The notes under the pieces are model-generated. The model ran no database searches, was not told the DNA's origin, and worked only from the letters and a program-made list of their open reading frames with translations. Below, one piece after another: positions 1-8,329 of a DNA stretch of 64,000 nt; position 1 is the stretch's first letter; every line of letters starts with the position of its first letter. The position numbers were made by a program, and so were the translations under genes. The stretch is taken from NCBI RefSeq assembly GCF_041346925.1, contig NZ_CP166840.1, positions 1,178,001 through 1,242,000 of the forward strand, written 5' to 3'. The stretch is from Agaribacterium sp. ZY112 (lineage in GTDB: Bacteria > Pseudomonadota > Gammaproteobacteria > Pseudomonadales > Cellvibrionaceae).

Positions 1-212
1 TGTAACGTAATCGTGCCTTCAAATTTCAACATGTCTGCAACTAATGCAGCGGCAGCCATAAATTCGCCATAAAGAGGCAGAAAAACTTTAGGTAGGTTCT
101 GTGGGCTTGCAGCTTGCTGGAAGCTTTGCTCTAAAGTGACAAGCTCGCCACGAAGGTCGCTATCGTCAAATAAGAAGCGGTGTATAAGGTCTATTTGTTG
201 GTCTGAGCTCAT
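1..212 (-). CDS. hslO: Hsp33 redox-regulated chaperone (partial, N-terminus only)
   Basis: Only the first 70 codons are present; the gene runs off the left edge. The start ATG is at 212 on the minus strand, and the visible protein begins MSSDQQIDLIHRFLFDD followed by SDLRGELVTLE. This is the conserved opening of Hsp33, a cytoplasmic holdase activated by oxidation and unfolding (family knowledge). The C-terminal zinc-binding cysteines that make Hsp33 a redox switch lie outside the window and cannot be checked. It is downstream of hslR and yrfG on the same strand, the order known from E. coli, which supports the call. Confidence 0.9.
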   Translation of the reverse strand, partial: MSSDQQIDLIHRFLFDDSDLRGELVTLEQSFQQAASPQNLPKVFLPLYGEFMAAAALVADMLKFEGTITL

Positions 213-274
213 AAAAACTGGTCTGCTGGTCAATTGGGCGCAATTCTGCAGAATCGCAGCTGCGCTGTCGAGTG

Positions 275-682
275 CTATTCGGAATCGAGAATCACACGCT
301 TAAAGCGATGAATGTGGCGGCGCTGGCGTGTATTGGGCTTTCCTGCAGGGCGCTCAGTAAATTGCTGGCTGGCACGGCGCTGTTCGGCAATGGCCTCACG
401 TTTTTTAATGCTCTCTTCGGTTTCTTCATAGAGCGTAGTGGCGATACTTGCCGGCCCACGTTTATCGCTTAGGGCAAGTACAGTGACTTCTTTTTCATCA
501 AAGCCTTGGCGTAAAACAATGCTGCAACCAACTTCTATTTCTTTGCTGGCTTTGACTCGGCTGCCCTCAATATGAACTTTTCCGCCATCTATCGCTTGTT
601 TGGCAATAGAGCGGGTTTTATAAAAGCGGGCGGCCCAGAGCCATTTATCGATACGAACTTTGTTTAATGGCGTGTTGGACAT
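275..682 (-). CDS. hslR: Hsp15, ribosome-associated S4-domain heat-shock protein
   Basis: 135 residues, the usual length of Hsp15. The protein opens with an S4 RNA-binding domain (about residues 8-70) containing VRIDKWLWAARFYKTRS and GGKVHIEGSRVKASKE, both typical of the family. The C-terminal third is strongly basic (RQRRHIHRFKR). In E. coli Hsp15 binds free 50S subunits carrying a nascent chain and helps recycle stalled subunits (family knowledge). The start overlaps the end of yrfG by 19 bases, and hslO lies 62 bases downstream, so the three genes probably form one operon. Confidence 0.93.
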   Translation of the reverse strand: MSNTPLNKVRIDKWLWAARFYKTRSIAKQAIDGGKVHIEGSRVKASKEIEVGCSIVLRQGFDEKEVTVLALSDKRGPASIATTLYEETEESIKKREAIAEQRRASQQFTERPAGKPNTRQRRHIHRFKRVILDSE

Positions 683-1350
683 ACTGACTCATTTTCTAGT
701 TCAGGAAGCAGCTCATCAAAATCAGAGACACCAATAAAGGGGCCGCTGTCGTGTGCTGGTTTTTGGCTGTCTGGGCGAGTAATACAAACGAGATGTTTGA
801 TGCCGTAACTTTGCCCGCTTTTTAATATGCGTGGACTGTCATCAATAAATACGCTGCGTTTAGGGTCAAAGGGCTCTTCCAATTGCAACTGCTGCCAAAA
901 GCGTAAATCTTCTTTAGGGCTTTGAAACTGATGAGAGCTAATAATAATATCTAGCCAGCGGTCTATTTCGGTCACCTGCATCTTTAACTCAAGACCTGCC
1001 GGATGGCTGTTGGTGATTAACACCAGTTTCTTACCTTGTTTCTTAAGAGCTTGTAAAAAGCGCTCGGCATGGGGGCGAATCTGAATTTTGTGTTTGATCT
1101 CGTGTTTAAGAGCAGGGATATCCATACGCATCAGCTCAGACCAGTGATCTAAACAATACCACTGCAAGGTGCCTTCAAGCGCAGCAATCTTTTGGTGTAT
1201 ATGTTCTTGAGCCTCTTCAAGCGGCACGTTATGTGCGTCACTATAGCGTTGCGGTAAATGGTGTAGCCAAAAATAATTGTCAAAATGCAGGTCAAGCAGG
1301 GTGCCATCCATATCTAGAAGCACGGTATCGATGTTTTGCCAGTCAATCAT
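664..1350 (-). CDS. yrfG: HAD-family GMP/IMP nucleotidase
   Basis: 228 residues. HAD motif I is LLDMDGTLLD with the nucleophile and acid/base aspartates at residues 13 and 15; motif II is VLITNSHP; motif IV is SVFIDDSPRIL. The YrfG family dephosphorylates purine mononucleotides such as GMP and IMP in the cytoplasm (family knowledge). The MIDWQNIDTVLLDMDGTLLD start and the position upstream of and overlapping hslR match the enterobacterial gene order. It is divergent from nudE; the 59 bases between them must hold both promoters. Confidence 0.88.
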   Translation of the reverse strand: MIDWQNIDTVLLDMDGTLLDLHFDNYFWLHHLPQRYSDAHNVPLEEAQEHIHQKIAALEGTLQWYCLDHWSELMRMDIPALKHEIKHKIQIRPHAERFLQALKKQGKKLVLITNSHPAGLELKMQVTEIDRWLDIIISSHQFQSPKEDLRFWQQLQLEEPFDPKRSVFIDDSPRILKSGQSYGIKHLVCITRPDSQKPAHDSGPFIGVSDFDELLPELENESVCPTRH

Positions 1351-1409
1351 AGTTATCGGTCACTTATGGGCGCTATAATCAGCCGTTCAGATCATAAAGG
1401 AATACCATT

Positions 1410-1958
1410 ATGCCCGAGCTGCCGCAGATACTCACTCGCCGCCCAGTATGCAACGGACGCCTATTCAAGGTCGAGGCCGCTGATATACGATTCAGCAATG
1501 GTGAAGAGCGTGAATATGAATATTTACGATCAAATGGCCCCGCGGCTGTTATTGTTGCTGCCATTACAGACGATGATGAGGTTATTCTAATCCAAGAATA
1601 CGGTATTGGCATTCATGGTTATGAATGGGGCCTACCTAAAGGCCGTGTTGATCAAGGTGAAAGTCATATAGAGGCCGCTAACCGAGAATTAAAAGAGGAA
1701 GCTGGGTTTGGGGCGCGTGAGCTTACTTTATTGAAGTGTATGACTCAGAGCCCTAACTACATGCAGCACAAAACGCAGATCGTATTGGCGCAAGGTTTAT
1801 ATGCCGAATCGTTAGAGGGGGATGAGCCCGAGCCGCTAGCCGTTCAAACATTCAAGCTTGATGATATTGGAGAGCTTGTCGCTCGTGCCGATATCACCGA
1901 GGCAAGGACGATAGCGGCGCTTTACCTAGCCCGAGATTATGTACGTTCCCAGAAGTAA
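1410..1958 (+). CDS. nudE: ADP compounds hydrolase NudE (Nudix)
   Basis: 182 residues. A perfect Nudix box G-x5-E-x7-R-E-L-x-E-E-x-G-F runs from Gly78 to Phe100. NudE hydrolyses ADP-ribose, Ap3A and NADH to mononucleotides (family knowledge). The start is supported by AAGGA nine bases upstream. It is divergent from yrfG-hslR-hslO, as in other gammaproteobacteria. An inverted repeat about 80 bases downstream may end the transcript. Confidence 0.9.
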   Translation: MPELPQILTRRPVCNGRLFKVEAADIRFSNGEEREYEYLRSNGPAAVIVAAITDDDEVILIQEYGIGIHGYEWGLPKGRVDQGESHIEAANRELKEEAGFGARELTLLKCMTQSPNYMQHKTQIVLAQGLYAESLEGDEPEPLAVQTFKLDDIGELVARADITEARTIAALYLARDYVRSQK

Positions 1959-2040
1959 TCAAGTACTTACCCACTAGGTTCTAGGGCTTATTTTATTCTG
2001 AAATGAGCTAATAGACCTTTCCTAAGAGCGTGTCGAAGTA

Positions 2041-2080
2041 ACAAACTTAGCTAGACTTAAAAGAGTCTAGCTAAGTTTGT
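2041..2080. terminator. 17-bp perfect inverted repeat downstream of nudE
   Basis: The arms at 2041-2057 and 2064-2080 are perfect reverse complements (ACAAACTTAGCTAGACT and its complement) with a six-base loop. There is no T-run after either arm, so a classical intrinsic terminator is not certain. A protein-binding palindrome or a transcript-stabilising hairpin is also possible. Confidence 0.5.
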
Positions 2081-2135
2081 AAGCATGCCTTACTTTGCTT
2101 GGTAGATGGCAATTGACGGAGAGGTAAAGCACTTG

Positions 2136-2339
2136 ATGTACCGCCAATCAAATCACAGCGCACTTCCCGCTAATATGGAAGATACAAGGATGCTACGCAC
2201 GCAATTACAGCGTGAAATTAACTGCTTAGAAATGCAGTTATCGCGCTTGCAGCGTCGTGATGAATTCCTTGATTTAGTCACTCTACAGACCTACCAAGAG
2301 ATGATCTCATCTAGAAAAGAAATGCTTGGTGCAATTTAG
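2136..2339 (+). CDS. Small coiled-coil hypothetical protein
   Basis: 67 residues from the ATG at 2136. This start was chosen because GGAGAGG lies 11 bases upstream (2118-2124); an in-frame ATG at 2106 would add 10 residues but lacks a ribosome site. The middle (about residues 18-60) is heptad-like and charged, with LRTQLQREINCLEMQLSRLQRR, so a short coiled coil is likely. I do not recognise the family. It stands alone between nudE and a pair of small membrane-region genes. Confidence 0.6.
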   Translation: MYRQSNHSALPANMEDTRMLRTQLQREINCLEMQLSRLQRRDEFLDLVTLQTYQEMISSRKEMLGAI

Positions 2340-2473
2340 CTTAGTGCATGTATGTAGCTATGCTTATGGTCGTTGTGACTACAAATAAGGCGCGTCATTG
2401 GCAGTGATTAGAGGCTGCTATACAATGTTTGAAAAAACCTTGTAAGGCACGTGCAGTGCCAAGTCGTGCCAAG

Positions 2474-2710
2474 ATGAAATTAATTAAAAAGCCTAAAGAG
2501 TTAAAAGCCAAGTTGCGTCAGCGTATACGCGACAAAGCCATCTCACGTGCAAAAAATCGCATCTTAATTGCTGGTAGAAAAGCAGAAGAATTTGAGCCCG
2601 ACGAGCTTGAAGCTATTGTTGCCGAAGAAGAAGAAAAAATTTACGGCCAGGTAAAAGAAAAAGGCCTGATGGCTTTAGCTGCAGCCCTAGGTTTGGGGTG
2701 GTGGCTCTGA
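2474..2710 (+). CDS. Small Lys/Glu-rich protein, possible membrane-anchored C-terminus
   Basis: 78 residues from the ATG at 2474 (MKLIKKPKELKAKLRQ). A TTG at 2429 would extend it by 15 residues; neither has a clear ribosome site, so the start is uncertain. The sequence has a basic N-terminal helix, then an acidic stretch (EFEPDELEAIVAEEEEKI), and ends in a short hydrophobic segment LMALAAALGLGWWL. The stop codon TGA overlaps the ATG of the next gene (TGATG at 2708-2712), so the two are probably translationally coupled. Function unknown. Confidence 0.6.
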   Translation: MKLIKKPKELKAKLRQRIRDKAISRAKNRILIAGRKAEEFEPDELEAIVAEEEEKIYGQVKEKGLMALAAALGLGWWL

Positions 2711-3171
2711 TGTTAAATAAAGCCATCAAGTGGGCGGTACTCATTGGTATTTGGCGCCGTTATGGAGTGCTGATCAAAAGTATACCGCTTGTTCTGATTC
2801 TGCTTGTTGTTATTTGGACCTTACACTCCGACTTCTTAGCCTATGTTCAGGTAAGTAAAGATACTAACTACGTTGTTCACTCATATTTACTTAAGTGGTT
2901 ATGTATTGCGATTGTAGCTTATGTGTATTGGCGTTATGTTTCTTCTCTTTTACAAGAAAGTGATGAGTCTCACGAGGCGGAAAATACTAAGAAAGAAAAA
3001 AACAGGAAGGGGAAATCGAGTTTTAAAGCGAAAAAAGGCGCTGATAACAGCTTTGAAAGTGAGGTTGAAGATGCTGGCACGTCACATAGTGAGCCTGACC
3101 CTTTCGCGCACATTCGAAGTAAAGAAAAGCTAGAAACCAAAGCTGAGAAAATTATAAAGAGTAAAATTTAA
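2710..3171 (+). CDS. Two-TM membrane protein with charged C-terminal tail
   Basis: 153 residues from ATG 2710. This start was chosen because it overlaps the upstream stop codon; the GTG codons before it lie inside the preceding gene. Two hydrophobic segments (about residues 24-42 and 59-75) are followed by about 75 residues of lysine- and glutamate-rich low-complexity cytoplasmic tail. I do not recognise the family. Its end overlaps by 4 bases the end of the convergent small membrane gene at 3168-3464. Confidence 0.6.
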   Translation: MLNKAIKWAVLIGIWRRYGVLIKSIPLVLILLVVIWTLHSDFLAYVQVSKDTNYVVHSYLLKWLCIAIVAYVYWRYVSSLLQESDESHEAENTKKEKNRKGKSSFKAKKGADNSFESEVEDAGTSHSEPDPFAHIRSKEKLETKAEKIIKSKI

Positions 3172-3464
3172 GTTTTATTCTTTAGCTTTACCCAACGCTC
3201 TAGTGTTTTCGCGTCTTGATTTATTTGTTTGTGTAGTAATGCCAGTAATTCTTCTTTTCTAATGGTCACCCAGCGACTGCCATAGGAGGCTGAGAGGGCC
3301 ACAAAGCTAAAACAACTTAGAGCAATGGTATAGTTATGCTCAGCCTTACTTAGCTCCAATACAATAAGCACTAGCAGTGCTAATGCTGAAATGATGGCGA
3401 GTAACCTGCTGGCTAGTTTCTCTTTGTCTGCTTTTAAGATTATCTTTAAATCTTGTTCATCCAT
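3168..3464 (-). CDS. Small two-TM membrane protein
   Basis: 98 residues. An acidic N-terminus (MDEQDLKIILKADKEK) leads into two adjacent hydrophobic segments (about residues 17-37 and 45-62), then a basic tail. The layout resembles many short uncharacterised inner-membrane proteins, and no specific family is recognised. It is on the same strand as the 55-residue membrane protein and the Lgt-like gene upstream, and may be the last gene of that transcript. Confidence 0.55.
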   Translation of the reverse strand: MDEQDLKIILKADKEKLASRLLAIISALALLVLIVLELSKAEHNYTIALSCFSFVALSASYGSRWVTIRKEELLALLHKQINQDAKTLERWVKLKNKT

Positions 3465-3497
3465 ATTGTTATTTTTTTTCGATTCGTCACTAAGTCA

Positions 3498-3665
3498 TTA
3501 GCTTTTGTTGCTCTTAACCAAAAACACAGCGATGACCGAAATAGGGCCTAGCAAGGCACCAAGTATTACCCATAGTGGACGATTTAAACCTTTCTTTTTT
3601 GCAACAAAGTAACAAATCTCAGTGCAAATGAGCATTACGGTGGCAATAGCAATGGCAGTACTCAT
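3498..3665 (-). CDS. 55-residue small membrane protein
   Basis: A short gene with ATG at 3665 preceded by a strong AAGGAG (four bases spacing). It has two hydrophobic segments: an N-terminal one (STAIAIATVMLICTEICYF) and a C-terminal one (LWVILGALLGPISVIAVFLV), separated by the basic turn KKKGLNRP. The W-x-I-L-G-x-x-x-G-P-I-x-x-I segment is typical of small bacterial membrane peptides. It sits 36 bases after the Lgt-like gene on the same strand. Function unknown; the ribosome site and codon pattern make it a credible gene. Confidence 0.65.
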   Translation of the reverse strand: MSTAIAIATVMLICTEICYFVAKKKGLNRPLWVILGALLGPISVIAVFLVKSNKS

Positions 3666-3701
3666 GGTGCTCCTTATATTCTTATCGTGTGACTTGTGTT
3701 T

Positions 3702-4490
3702 CTATTTTACGGGTTTGTTGTTTGGCTCCTTCTTGATAGCTTTAACGAACAAGAAAATGCCAAATATTAAGAATGGCAAGCTAAGTAGCTGCCCTGTATT
3801 GAGGCCAATGCCAAGAGAGTAGCTTGCTTGAGGCTCTTTAATAAATTCAATTAAAAAACGTGCACTAAAACATAGACTTAAAAACAAGCCAAGCATGGCA
3901 CCGCTGTATTCTTTAATTTTACTTTTGTGGTAGAGGCTTAATAAAAGAATAAAAATGCAGAGGTAGGCTAAGGCTTCATAAAGTTGAGCAGGATGCCTTG
4001 CTAGATTGTCTACGCGTTCGAAGACAATAGCCCAAGGTAGCTCGGATTCAGCACCGACAATTTCCGAGTTCAAAAAATTGGCGCTACGAACAAAGACGCC
4101 AAATAGCGCTGTTGGAAGAGTGATCCTGTCTAATAGCGACATAAATGACATTTTATTCTTCTTGGCAAAGAAAAACACACCAAGAATGGCACCAAGACCA
4201 CCACCGTGGCTAGCTAGGCCACCCTTCCACAGGGCAAGGATTTCAAGTGGGTTGCTTAAATAATAGTCGGGTTCGTAAAATAAACAGTGAACTAAGCGTG
4301 CGCCAATAACGACACCAGCAACAACATAGGTTAATAAATTGTCTAGCTGGCTTGTGTCTTGTTTTTCTTTAATAAAAACACGTTTCATTAAGTGGGCGCC
4401 ACTCAGTACCGCCGCTGCAAACAAAGCGCCGTACCAATGAATAGAAAGGCTTCCAATTGAAAACAGTACCGGGTCAAAATTCCACTGCAT
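3702..4490 (-). CDS. Prolipoprotein diacylglyceryl transferase-like membrane protein (Lgt family)
   Basis: 262 residues with seven or so hydrophobic segments. Lgt transfers diacylglycerol from phosphatidylglycerol to the lipobox cysteine of prolipoproteins at the inner membrane (family knowledge). Visible motifs are the H-G-G region GGLASHGGGLG (His95), VRSANFLNSEIVG around Arg135 (the family usually has G-N-F where this has A-N-F), and RHPAQLYEA (165-173). It is shorter and more divergent than the housekeeping enzyme and lacks the usual thyA neighbour, so it may be a second copy or a specialised paralogue. Assignment to the family is firm; equivalence to the essential lgt is not. Confidence 0.75.
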   Translation of the reverse strand: MQWNFDPVLFSIGSLSIHWYGALFAAAVLSGAHLMKRVFIKEKQDTSQLDNLLTYVVAGVVIGARLVHCLFYEPDYYLSNPLEILALWKGGLASHGGGLGAILGVFFFAKKNKMSFMSLLDRITLPTALFGVFVRSANFLNSEIVGAESELPWAIVFERVDNLARHPAQLYEALAYLCIFILLLSLYHKSKIKEYSGAMLGLFLSLCFSARFLIEFIKEPQASYSLGIGLNTGQLLSLPFLIFGIFLFVKAIKKEPNNKPVK

Positions 4491-4548
4491 AATGATAGTT
4501 GTCGCTTTATAGGTTGATGCTAGAGTTTAGGGGCTAAAGCCAAGCTGG

Positions 4549-4872
4549 CTAGTCTGTAAATGCTTTGCGCAAAAATTGAGTTCGGGCATTAAGAAAGTCA
4601 GCTTCGTTACAGAGAATAAAATCGATAGCAAGCTGATACTTCTCTGTCAAAATGCAAGCAGGCTTGGCAAGTTCGTATTCATTCATAACGACATTCATTG
4701 CTTCACGTACTAACTCGGGTTCGCCTGGGCCAACTTTAATTTCATCGGGGTCGTAATTATCAAGCATCCAATCTTGTAGTTCAGCGGTGCTTATTTCTTT
4801 GTTGCCCCAAGCTTTTAGGGTGTTGATCAATTGAGTTTTACTAATGGATGCTGTAGACACGTTGTATTCCAA
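4549..4872 (-). CDS. Hypothetical protein, 107 aa
   Basis: A mostly helical, soluble, acidic protein with no signal peptide or membrane segment. Notable stretches are ELQDWMLDNYDPDEIKVGPGE and REAMNVVMNEYELAKP. I do not recognise the family. It lies two bases after the 152-residue hypothetical gene on the same strand, so the two are almost certainly co-transcribed and may work together. Confidence 0.6.
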   Translation of the reverse strand: MEYNVSTASISKTQLINTLKAWGNKEISTAELQDWMLDNYDPDEIKVGPGEPELVREAMNVVMNEYELAKPACILTEKYQLAIDFILCNEADFLNARTQFLRKAFTD

Positions 4873-4874
4873 TC

Positions 4875-5333
4875 CTAGAGGCCAAGATAGTTGGCAATTT
4901 CAAATAAGTCAGGTTTACCTTCTTCAAAACCAAAAAAGCAAACGTCCTCTTTTTTGTTTGTTGTTTCGTCAAAATAACCTACAACAAATTCACACTTATT
5001 TTTTTGAGCGATCTTGTTTAGAAAGTTAAGAGGCTCTTGTAGGTGTTTTTTGTTTTTAATCGAAAGTGTTAAGCCGAAGTCAAAAGTTTCAGGCATTAAA
5101 TAATCTACGTCTGTCAGGGCGGCTAATTCTTCAACCGTTGTTGCCTCAGCAGGTAGTGGCTCTGATGTGTCTAAGCCGTCAGCGTCTAATTCATTTGGCT
5201 CGGGGCCAACGTATTCTAGAAATAAAGGGCTGCTATCAATCCATGCCTTTAACTCGGCTGCGGATGTTTTGACAATTTTTACCAGCTCATTAGCTTCGAA
5301 TTGGCTGTGGTCGGCGTAGATATAAAGCTTCAT
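4875..5333 (-). CDS. Hypothetical acidic protein, 152 aa
   Basis: Soluble acidic protein opening MKLYIYADHSQFEANELVKI. An internal segment rich in Glu, Asp, Pro and Leu (about residues 42-75) looks like a linker, followed by an alpha/beta-looking half ending FEEGKPDLFEIANYLGL. No catalytic motif or membrane segment is seen. It is between efpL (43 bases upstream) and the 107-residue gene (2 bases downstream), all on the minus strand, suggesting one operon. Function unknown. Confidence 0.6.
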   Translation of the reverse strand: MKLYIYADHSQFEANELVKIVKTSAAELKAWIDSSPLFLEYVGPEPNELDADGLDTSEPLPAEATTVEELAALTDVDYLMPETFDFGLTLSIKNKKHLQEPLNFLNKIAQKNKCEFVVGYFDETTNKKEDVCFFGFEEGKPDLFEIANYLGL

Positions 5334-5376
5334 GTGCGCTCTCTATTGAATTAAAGCAGTAACCCAGGCTGGTTTG

Positions 5377-5949
5377 CTATTTATCGGCGCGGCCAACAAA
5401 ACGGCGTTCTTCGACATTAATTTTGATCTTATCACCAGTGGAAATATGCTCAGGTACTTGTACGGTCACGCCAGTAGAAAGAATGGCGGGTTTGGTACGA
5501 GAAGTGGCGGATGCACCTTTAATAGAGGGGTCCGTTTCAGTTACTTCCAGTTCAACGGTGGTTGGCATATCTAGAGCAACAGGGTTATCGTTAACAATGA
5601 CGACCTGAATGCCTTCAATGCTTTCGTTAATAAACTGTATTTCTTCGGCAATGCTGTCTTTGTGCAAATTGTAAGGTGTGTAGTCTTCGGTATTCATGAA
5701 AACGTACTCATCACCATCGATGTAAGAGAACATGGCAGGGCGTCTAATGAGGTCTGCTAAGGTCAGCATTTCTGAGTCTTTAAAAGTCTCATCAATTTTA
5801 CGGCCAGAGACAACATCATACATACGCATGCGGTAGAGGCTGCCACCGGCGCGACCCTGAGGTACAGAGCGTTCTATATCTTTCACAATGTAGGTTTCAT
5901 TGTTGAATTCGATAGCGGCATTTTTCTTAATTTCGCTTGCCTTAGGCAT
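5377..5949 (-). CDS. efpL: Elongation factor P-like protein EfpL (YeiP)
   Basis: 190 residues with three EF-P-type beta-barrel domains: KOW-like N-terminal (about 1-65), OB (about 68-130) and C-terminal OB. The tip loop reads [12 protein letters not shown], with Arg33 where canonical EF-P carries a modified lysine; arginine here marks the EfpL/YeiP branch. EfpL relieves ribosome stalling at proline-rich and some other nascent motifs (family knowledge). The ending [15 protein letters not shown] also fits the family. The gene heads a run of minus-strand small hypotheticals. Confidence 0.92.
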   Translation of the reverse strand: MPKASEIKKNAAIEFNNETYIVKDIERSVPQGRAGGSLYRMRMYDVVSGRKIDETFKDSEMLTLADLIRRPAMFSYIDGDEYVFMNTEDYTPYNLHKDSIAEEIQFINESIEGIQVVIVNDNPVALDMPTTVELEVTETDPSIKGASATSRTKPAILSTGVTVQVPEHISTGDKIKINVEERRFVGRADK

Positions 5950-5963
5950 GATGGGGTCTCCGG

Positions 5964-6146
5964 TTATTGGTTAGTGCTGGTACGTTTTTGTTGCAAGATT
6001 CTGATTCGCTTGAATGAGTCGTAAATCGTGAAAGCAAAAACAAGGCTTATAGGCCAAATGTTATAGTATATAGAAGCTACAGCTAGGCAGATACTAAGGC
6101 CGATAAGTGCAATTTCAAGTCTAATTCCTTTAAACATGAGTATCAT
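5964..6146 (-). CDS. Small hydrophobic membrane protein, 60 aa
   Basis: The ATG at 6146 ([16 protein letters not shown]) was preferred over a TTG one codon earlier; ATG 6137 is also possible. Two hydrophobic stretches flank IYYNIWPIS, followed by a basic tail ([15 protein letters not shown]), consistent with a hairpin inner-membrane peptide. It begins seven bases after the helicase gene on the same strand, so it is probably translated from the helicase transcript. No family recognised. Confidence 0.5.
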   Translation of the reverse strand: MILMFKGIRLEIALIGLSICLAVASIYYNIWPISLVFAFTIYDSFKRIRILQQKRTSTNQ

Positions 6147-6152
6147 CAAGGG

Positions 6153-7334
6153 TTATTGATTTCGCTTTAAGACGAAGTTCAAGTTTGAAGCAGGAAGATC
6201 CTTTGTAACACTAAAGCCTTCAATAATGCGTCGCTCAATGATGGCGTCTTGGCGCCGCTCAATCGCGCACATACGCTTAAAGTCATCTTTCGATACCAGT
6301 GACACGGCTTCACCATGGGCGCCCGCGCGGCCTGTTCGGCCTATGCGGTGAATGTATTCGTCGGCATCATCGGGCATATCGTAGTTCACAACACGCTCAA
6401 GTTCATCGATGTCGAGCCCACGCGCCGCGACTCCTGTGGCAACTAAAAAGCGTAGTTTCCCCGATTTAAAATCGCTTATAACTTGTTTGCGCGAATTTTG
6501 GCTGCGCCCACCGTGTATGGCTTCGGCATGTATACCGCGTTTCTCCAGCTGAGTGACAAGCTTGGCGGCGCCGTGTTGAGTACGGATAAAAATGATGGCT
6601 TGCTGCCAGTTTAACTCGCTTATCAAATGGCTCAATAAGCTCGACTTATTGTGTTTATCAATGGCAACTAACCACTGAGTGATGGACTTTGGCGCTTGTT
6701 TACGTGGGCCAATTAAGAGCTCTATGGGGTCTATGCATAGATCTTGTGCTAAGTCCCGTACATGGCCGGATAGTGTTGCCGAAAATAGCAGGCTTTGGCG
6801 ATCGCTAGGTAAGCGATCAATAATTTTGTTGATTTCATCGCCAAAGCCCATCGTCAATATGCGGTCGGCCTCATCAAGTACAACAGCGTTTAACTCATCG
6901 AAATACAAGGCGCGCTGGTGAGCAAGGTCAAGTAGGCGCCCTGGGGTTGCAACCACAATATCAATGCCATCTATTAAGGCCTGCTTCTGGGGGGCGTAGT
7001 CAATACCACCGACGAGTACCACGCTTTTAAGCTCGCAGTGCTTAGCGTACTGCTCAATGCTTTCGTTTACTTGAATGGCCAGTTCACGCGTAGGCACAAC
7101 AATTAACGCACGCATGCGCTTGGCACGACGTTTCTGGCCGGTATTAAGCTTTTCTAATAGCGGCAGCACAAAAGCTGCTGTTTTACCGGTGCCAGTGGCT
7201 GCGCTTGCTATAAGGTCTTTACCAGCCAGAACATGCGGAATGGCCTTGGCTTGAATCTCTGTTGCCTGCTTGTAGGCAAGTTCTTCGAGAGCGTTTAGAA
7301 GAGGGGGGCTTAAAGCGAGCTTATCAAAGCGCAT
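6153..7334 (-). CDS. DEAD-box ATP-dependent RNA helicase (RhlE-like)
   Basis: 393 residues from ATG 7334, where the protein starts MRFDKLALSPPLLNAL, the usual family start; longer in-frame starts add an unrelated proline-rich stretch. All core motifs are visible: Q motif (YKQATEIQAKAIP), Walker A ATGTGKT, PTRELA, TPGRLLD, DEAD in VLDEADRIL, SAT in LFSATLS, ARGLDI and HRIGRTGRAG. The short C-terminal tail is basic. DEAD-box helicases remodel RNA in ribosome assembly or mRNA decay (family knowledge). The RhlE/DeaD subfamily is most likely by length, but I cannot separate RhlE from close paralogues by eye. Confidence 0.88.
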   Translation of the reverse strand: MRFDKLALSPPLLNALEELAYKQATEIQAKAIPHVLAGKDLIASAATGTGKTAAFVLPLLEKLNTGQKRRAKRMRALIVVPTRELAIQVNESIEQYAKHCELKSVVLVGGIDYAPQKQALIDGIDIVVATPGRLLDLAHQRALYFDELNAVVLDEADRILTMGFGDEINKIIDRLPSDRQSLLFSATLSGHVRDLAQDLCIDPIELLIGPRKQAPKSITQWLVAIDKHNKSSLLSHLISELNWQQAIIFIRTQHGAAKLVTQLEKRGIHAEAIHGGRSQNSRKQVISDFKSGKLRFLVATGVAARGLDIDELERVVNYDMPDDADEYIHRIGRTGRAGAHGEAVSLVSKDDFKRMCAIERRQDAIIERRIIEGFSVTKDLPASNLNFVLKRNQ

Positions 7335-7606
7335 AGGATCTGTACTTCTTGGGTAAGGCTGATTTAGGTCAGGAATGCGGCTCAGCACGGATAGAAGCTA
7401 TTCGATAGTTTTCAGGCGCTAATGTCAAACCATAAGCTTAGATCTCACGTACTTAGCAGTTTTTGGTTATATAATCGGGATAAGGCGGGTTTGTTATATG
7501 CTTAGGCGTCTATGACGCTGCCATCTTATAGCGTTTATATGATTGGTATTTCATTCAGCTGCTTTAATAGCGCGGCTGTTCAAAGTGTCAGAATGATGAA
7601 CTGTTT

Positions 7607-8026
7607 TCAGGTGTTAGTGCTGGCGCTTTTCAGTTTTCTCAGTAACTTTATAATTCGATACTCTAACTCTTGGGGTTGGAAGGGTTTTGATAAATAGTCT
7701 GTCACCCCACAGCTTACCGCTTCGACGACGCTTTTTTTATCTGTCGTAGCAGTAAGCATAAGAAAAGGAATGTGCTTATGCCGTTCCGAAGACCTCACCA
7801 TTTTAAGAAACTCAATGCCTGAGACTTGGGGCATGTCCCAGTCGCAGATAATAATATCGGCGGTTGAGTTCTGTAGTTGGCCCCAGGCAACATTGCCGTT
7901 TGGTGCAACACGATATTTTCGTATTCCTAGGTCATTTAAACAGCCAGTGACCATGCAACGCATGGCTTCCATATCATCCACAACCAATACATTTAGTTTT
8001 TTTAATATTCTTTCGATCTTATCCAT
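7607..8026 (-). CDS. Stand-alone CheY-like response regulator
   Basis: 139 residues, a single receiver domain with no output domain. The acidic pair Asp17-Asp18 (VLVVDDME), the phospho-acceptor Asp62 in IICDWDMP, Thr92 in MLTAT and Lys114 in DYLSKPF are all present, so it should be phosphorylatable. The CDWDMPxVSG context resembles CheY. No histidine kinase or flagellar gene is nearby, so its partner is unknown. Confidence 0.88.
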   Translation of the reverse strand: MDKIERILKKLNVLVVDDMEAMRCMVTGCLNDLGIRKYRVAPNGNVAWGQLQNSTADIIICDWDMPQVSGIEFLKMVRSSERHKHIPFLMLTATTDKKSVVEAVSCGVTDYLSKPFQPQELEYRIIKLLRKLKSASTNT

Positions 8027-8329
8027 AAGTTCAATACTTAGTATGTTTTATATTGCTATCACAGTTTTAGTATAGTGGATGGATAACGGCTTGAGTGATA
8101 TCCCTACAGTGTATTCGGTGAAGACTTCCTCCTAAGCCTTATTCAATAACATAATAACTCTCTAAAGTTAGGTGGTTTTGTTATAAACATAAACGTATTA
8201 AGGGGGCTTAGATGGGGGGAGAAGATGGGGGCGTCGTAGTATGGCGATATGCTTTTGAGTTATTATACAAACTCCGAGCCTACTAAATATCTTACTCGAT
8301 TTAATTTTAACAATTATATGGATTATTTT
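8027..8329. other. Intergenic region between receiver gene and lipoprotein gene
   Basis: An AT-rich stretch between two divergent genes that should hold both promoters. No convincing operator, hairpin or small gene was seen. In-frame codons upstream of 8330 are open back to 8249 but have no ribosome site and encode no signal-peptide-like sequence. Confidence 0.4.
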
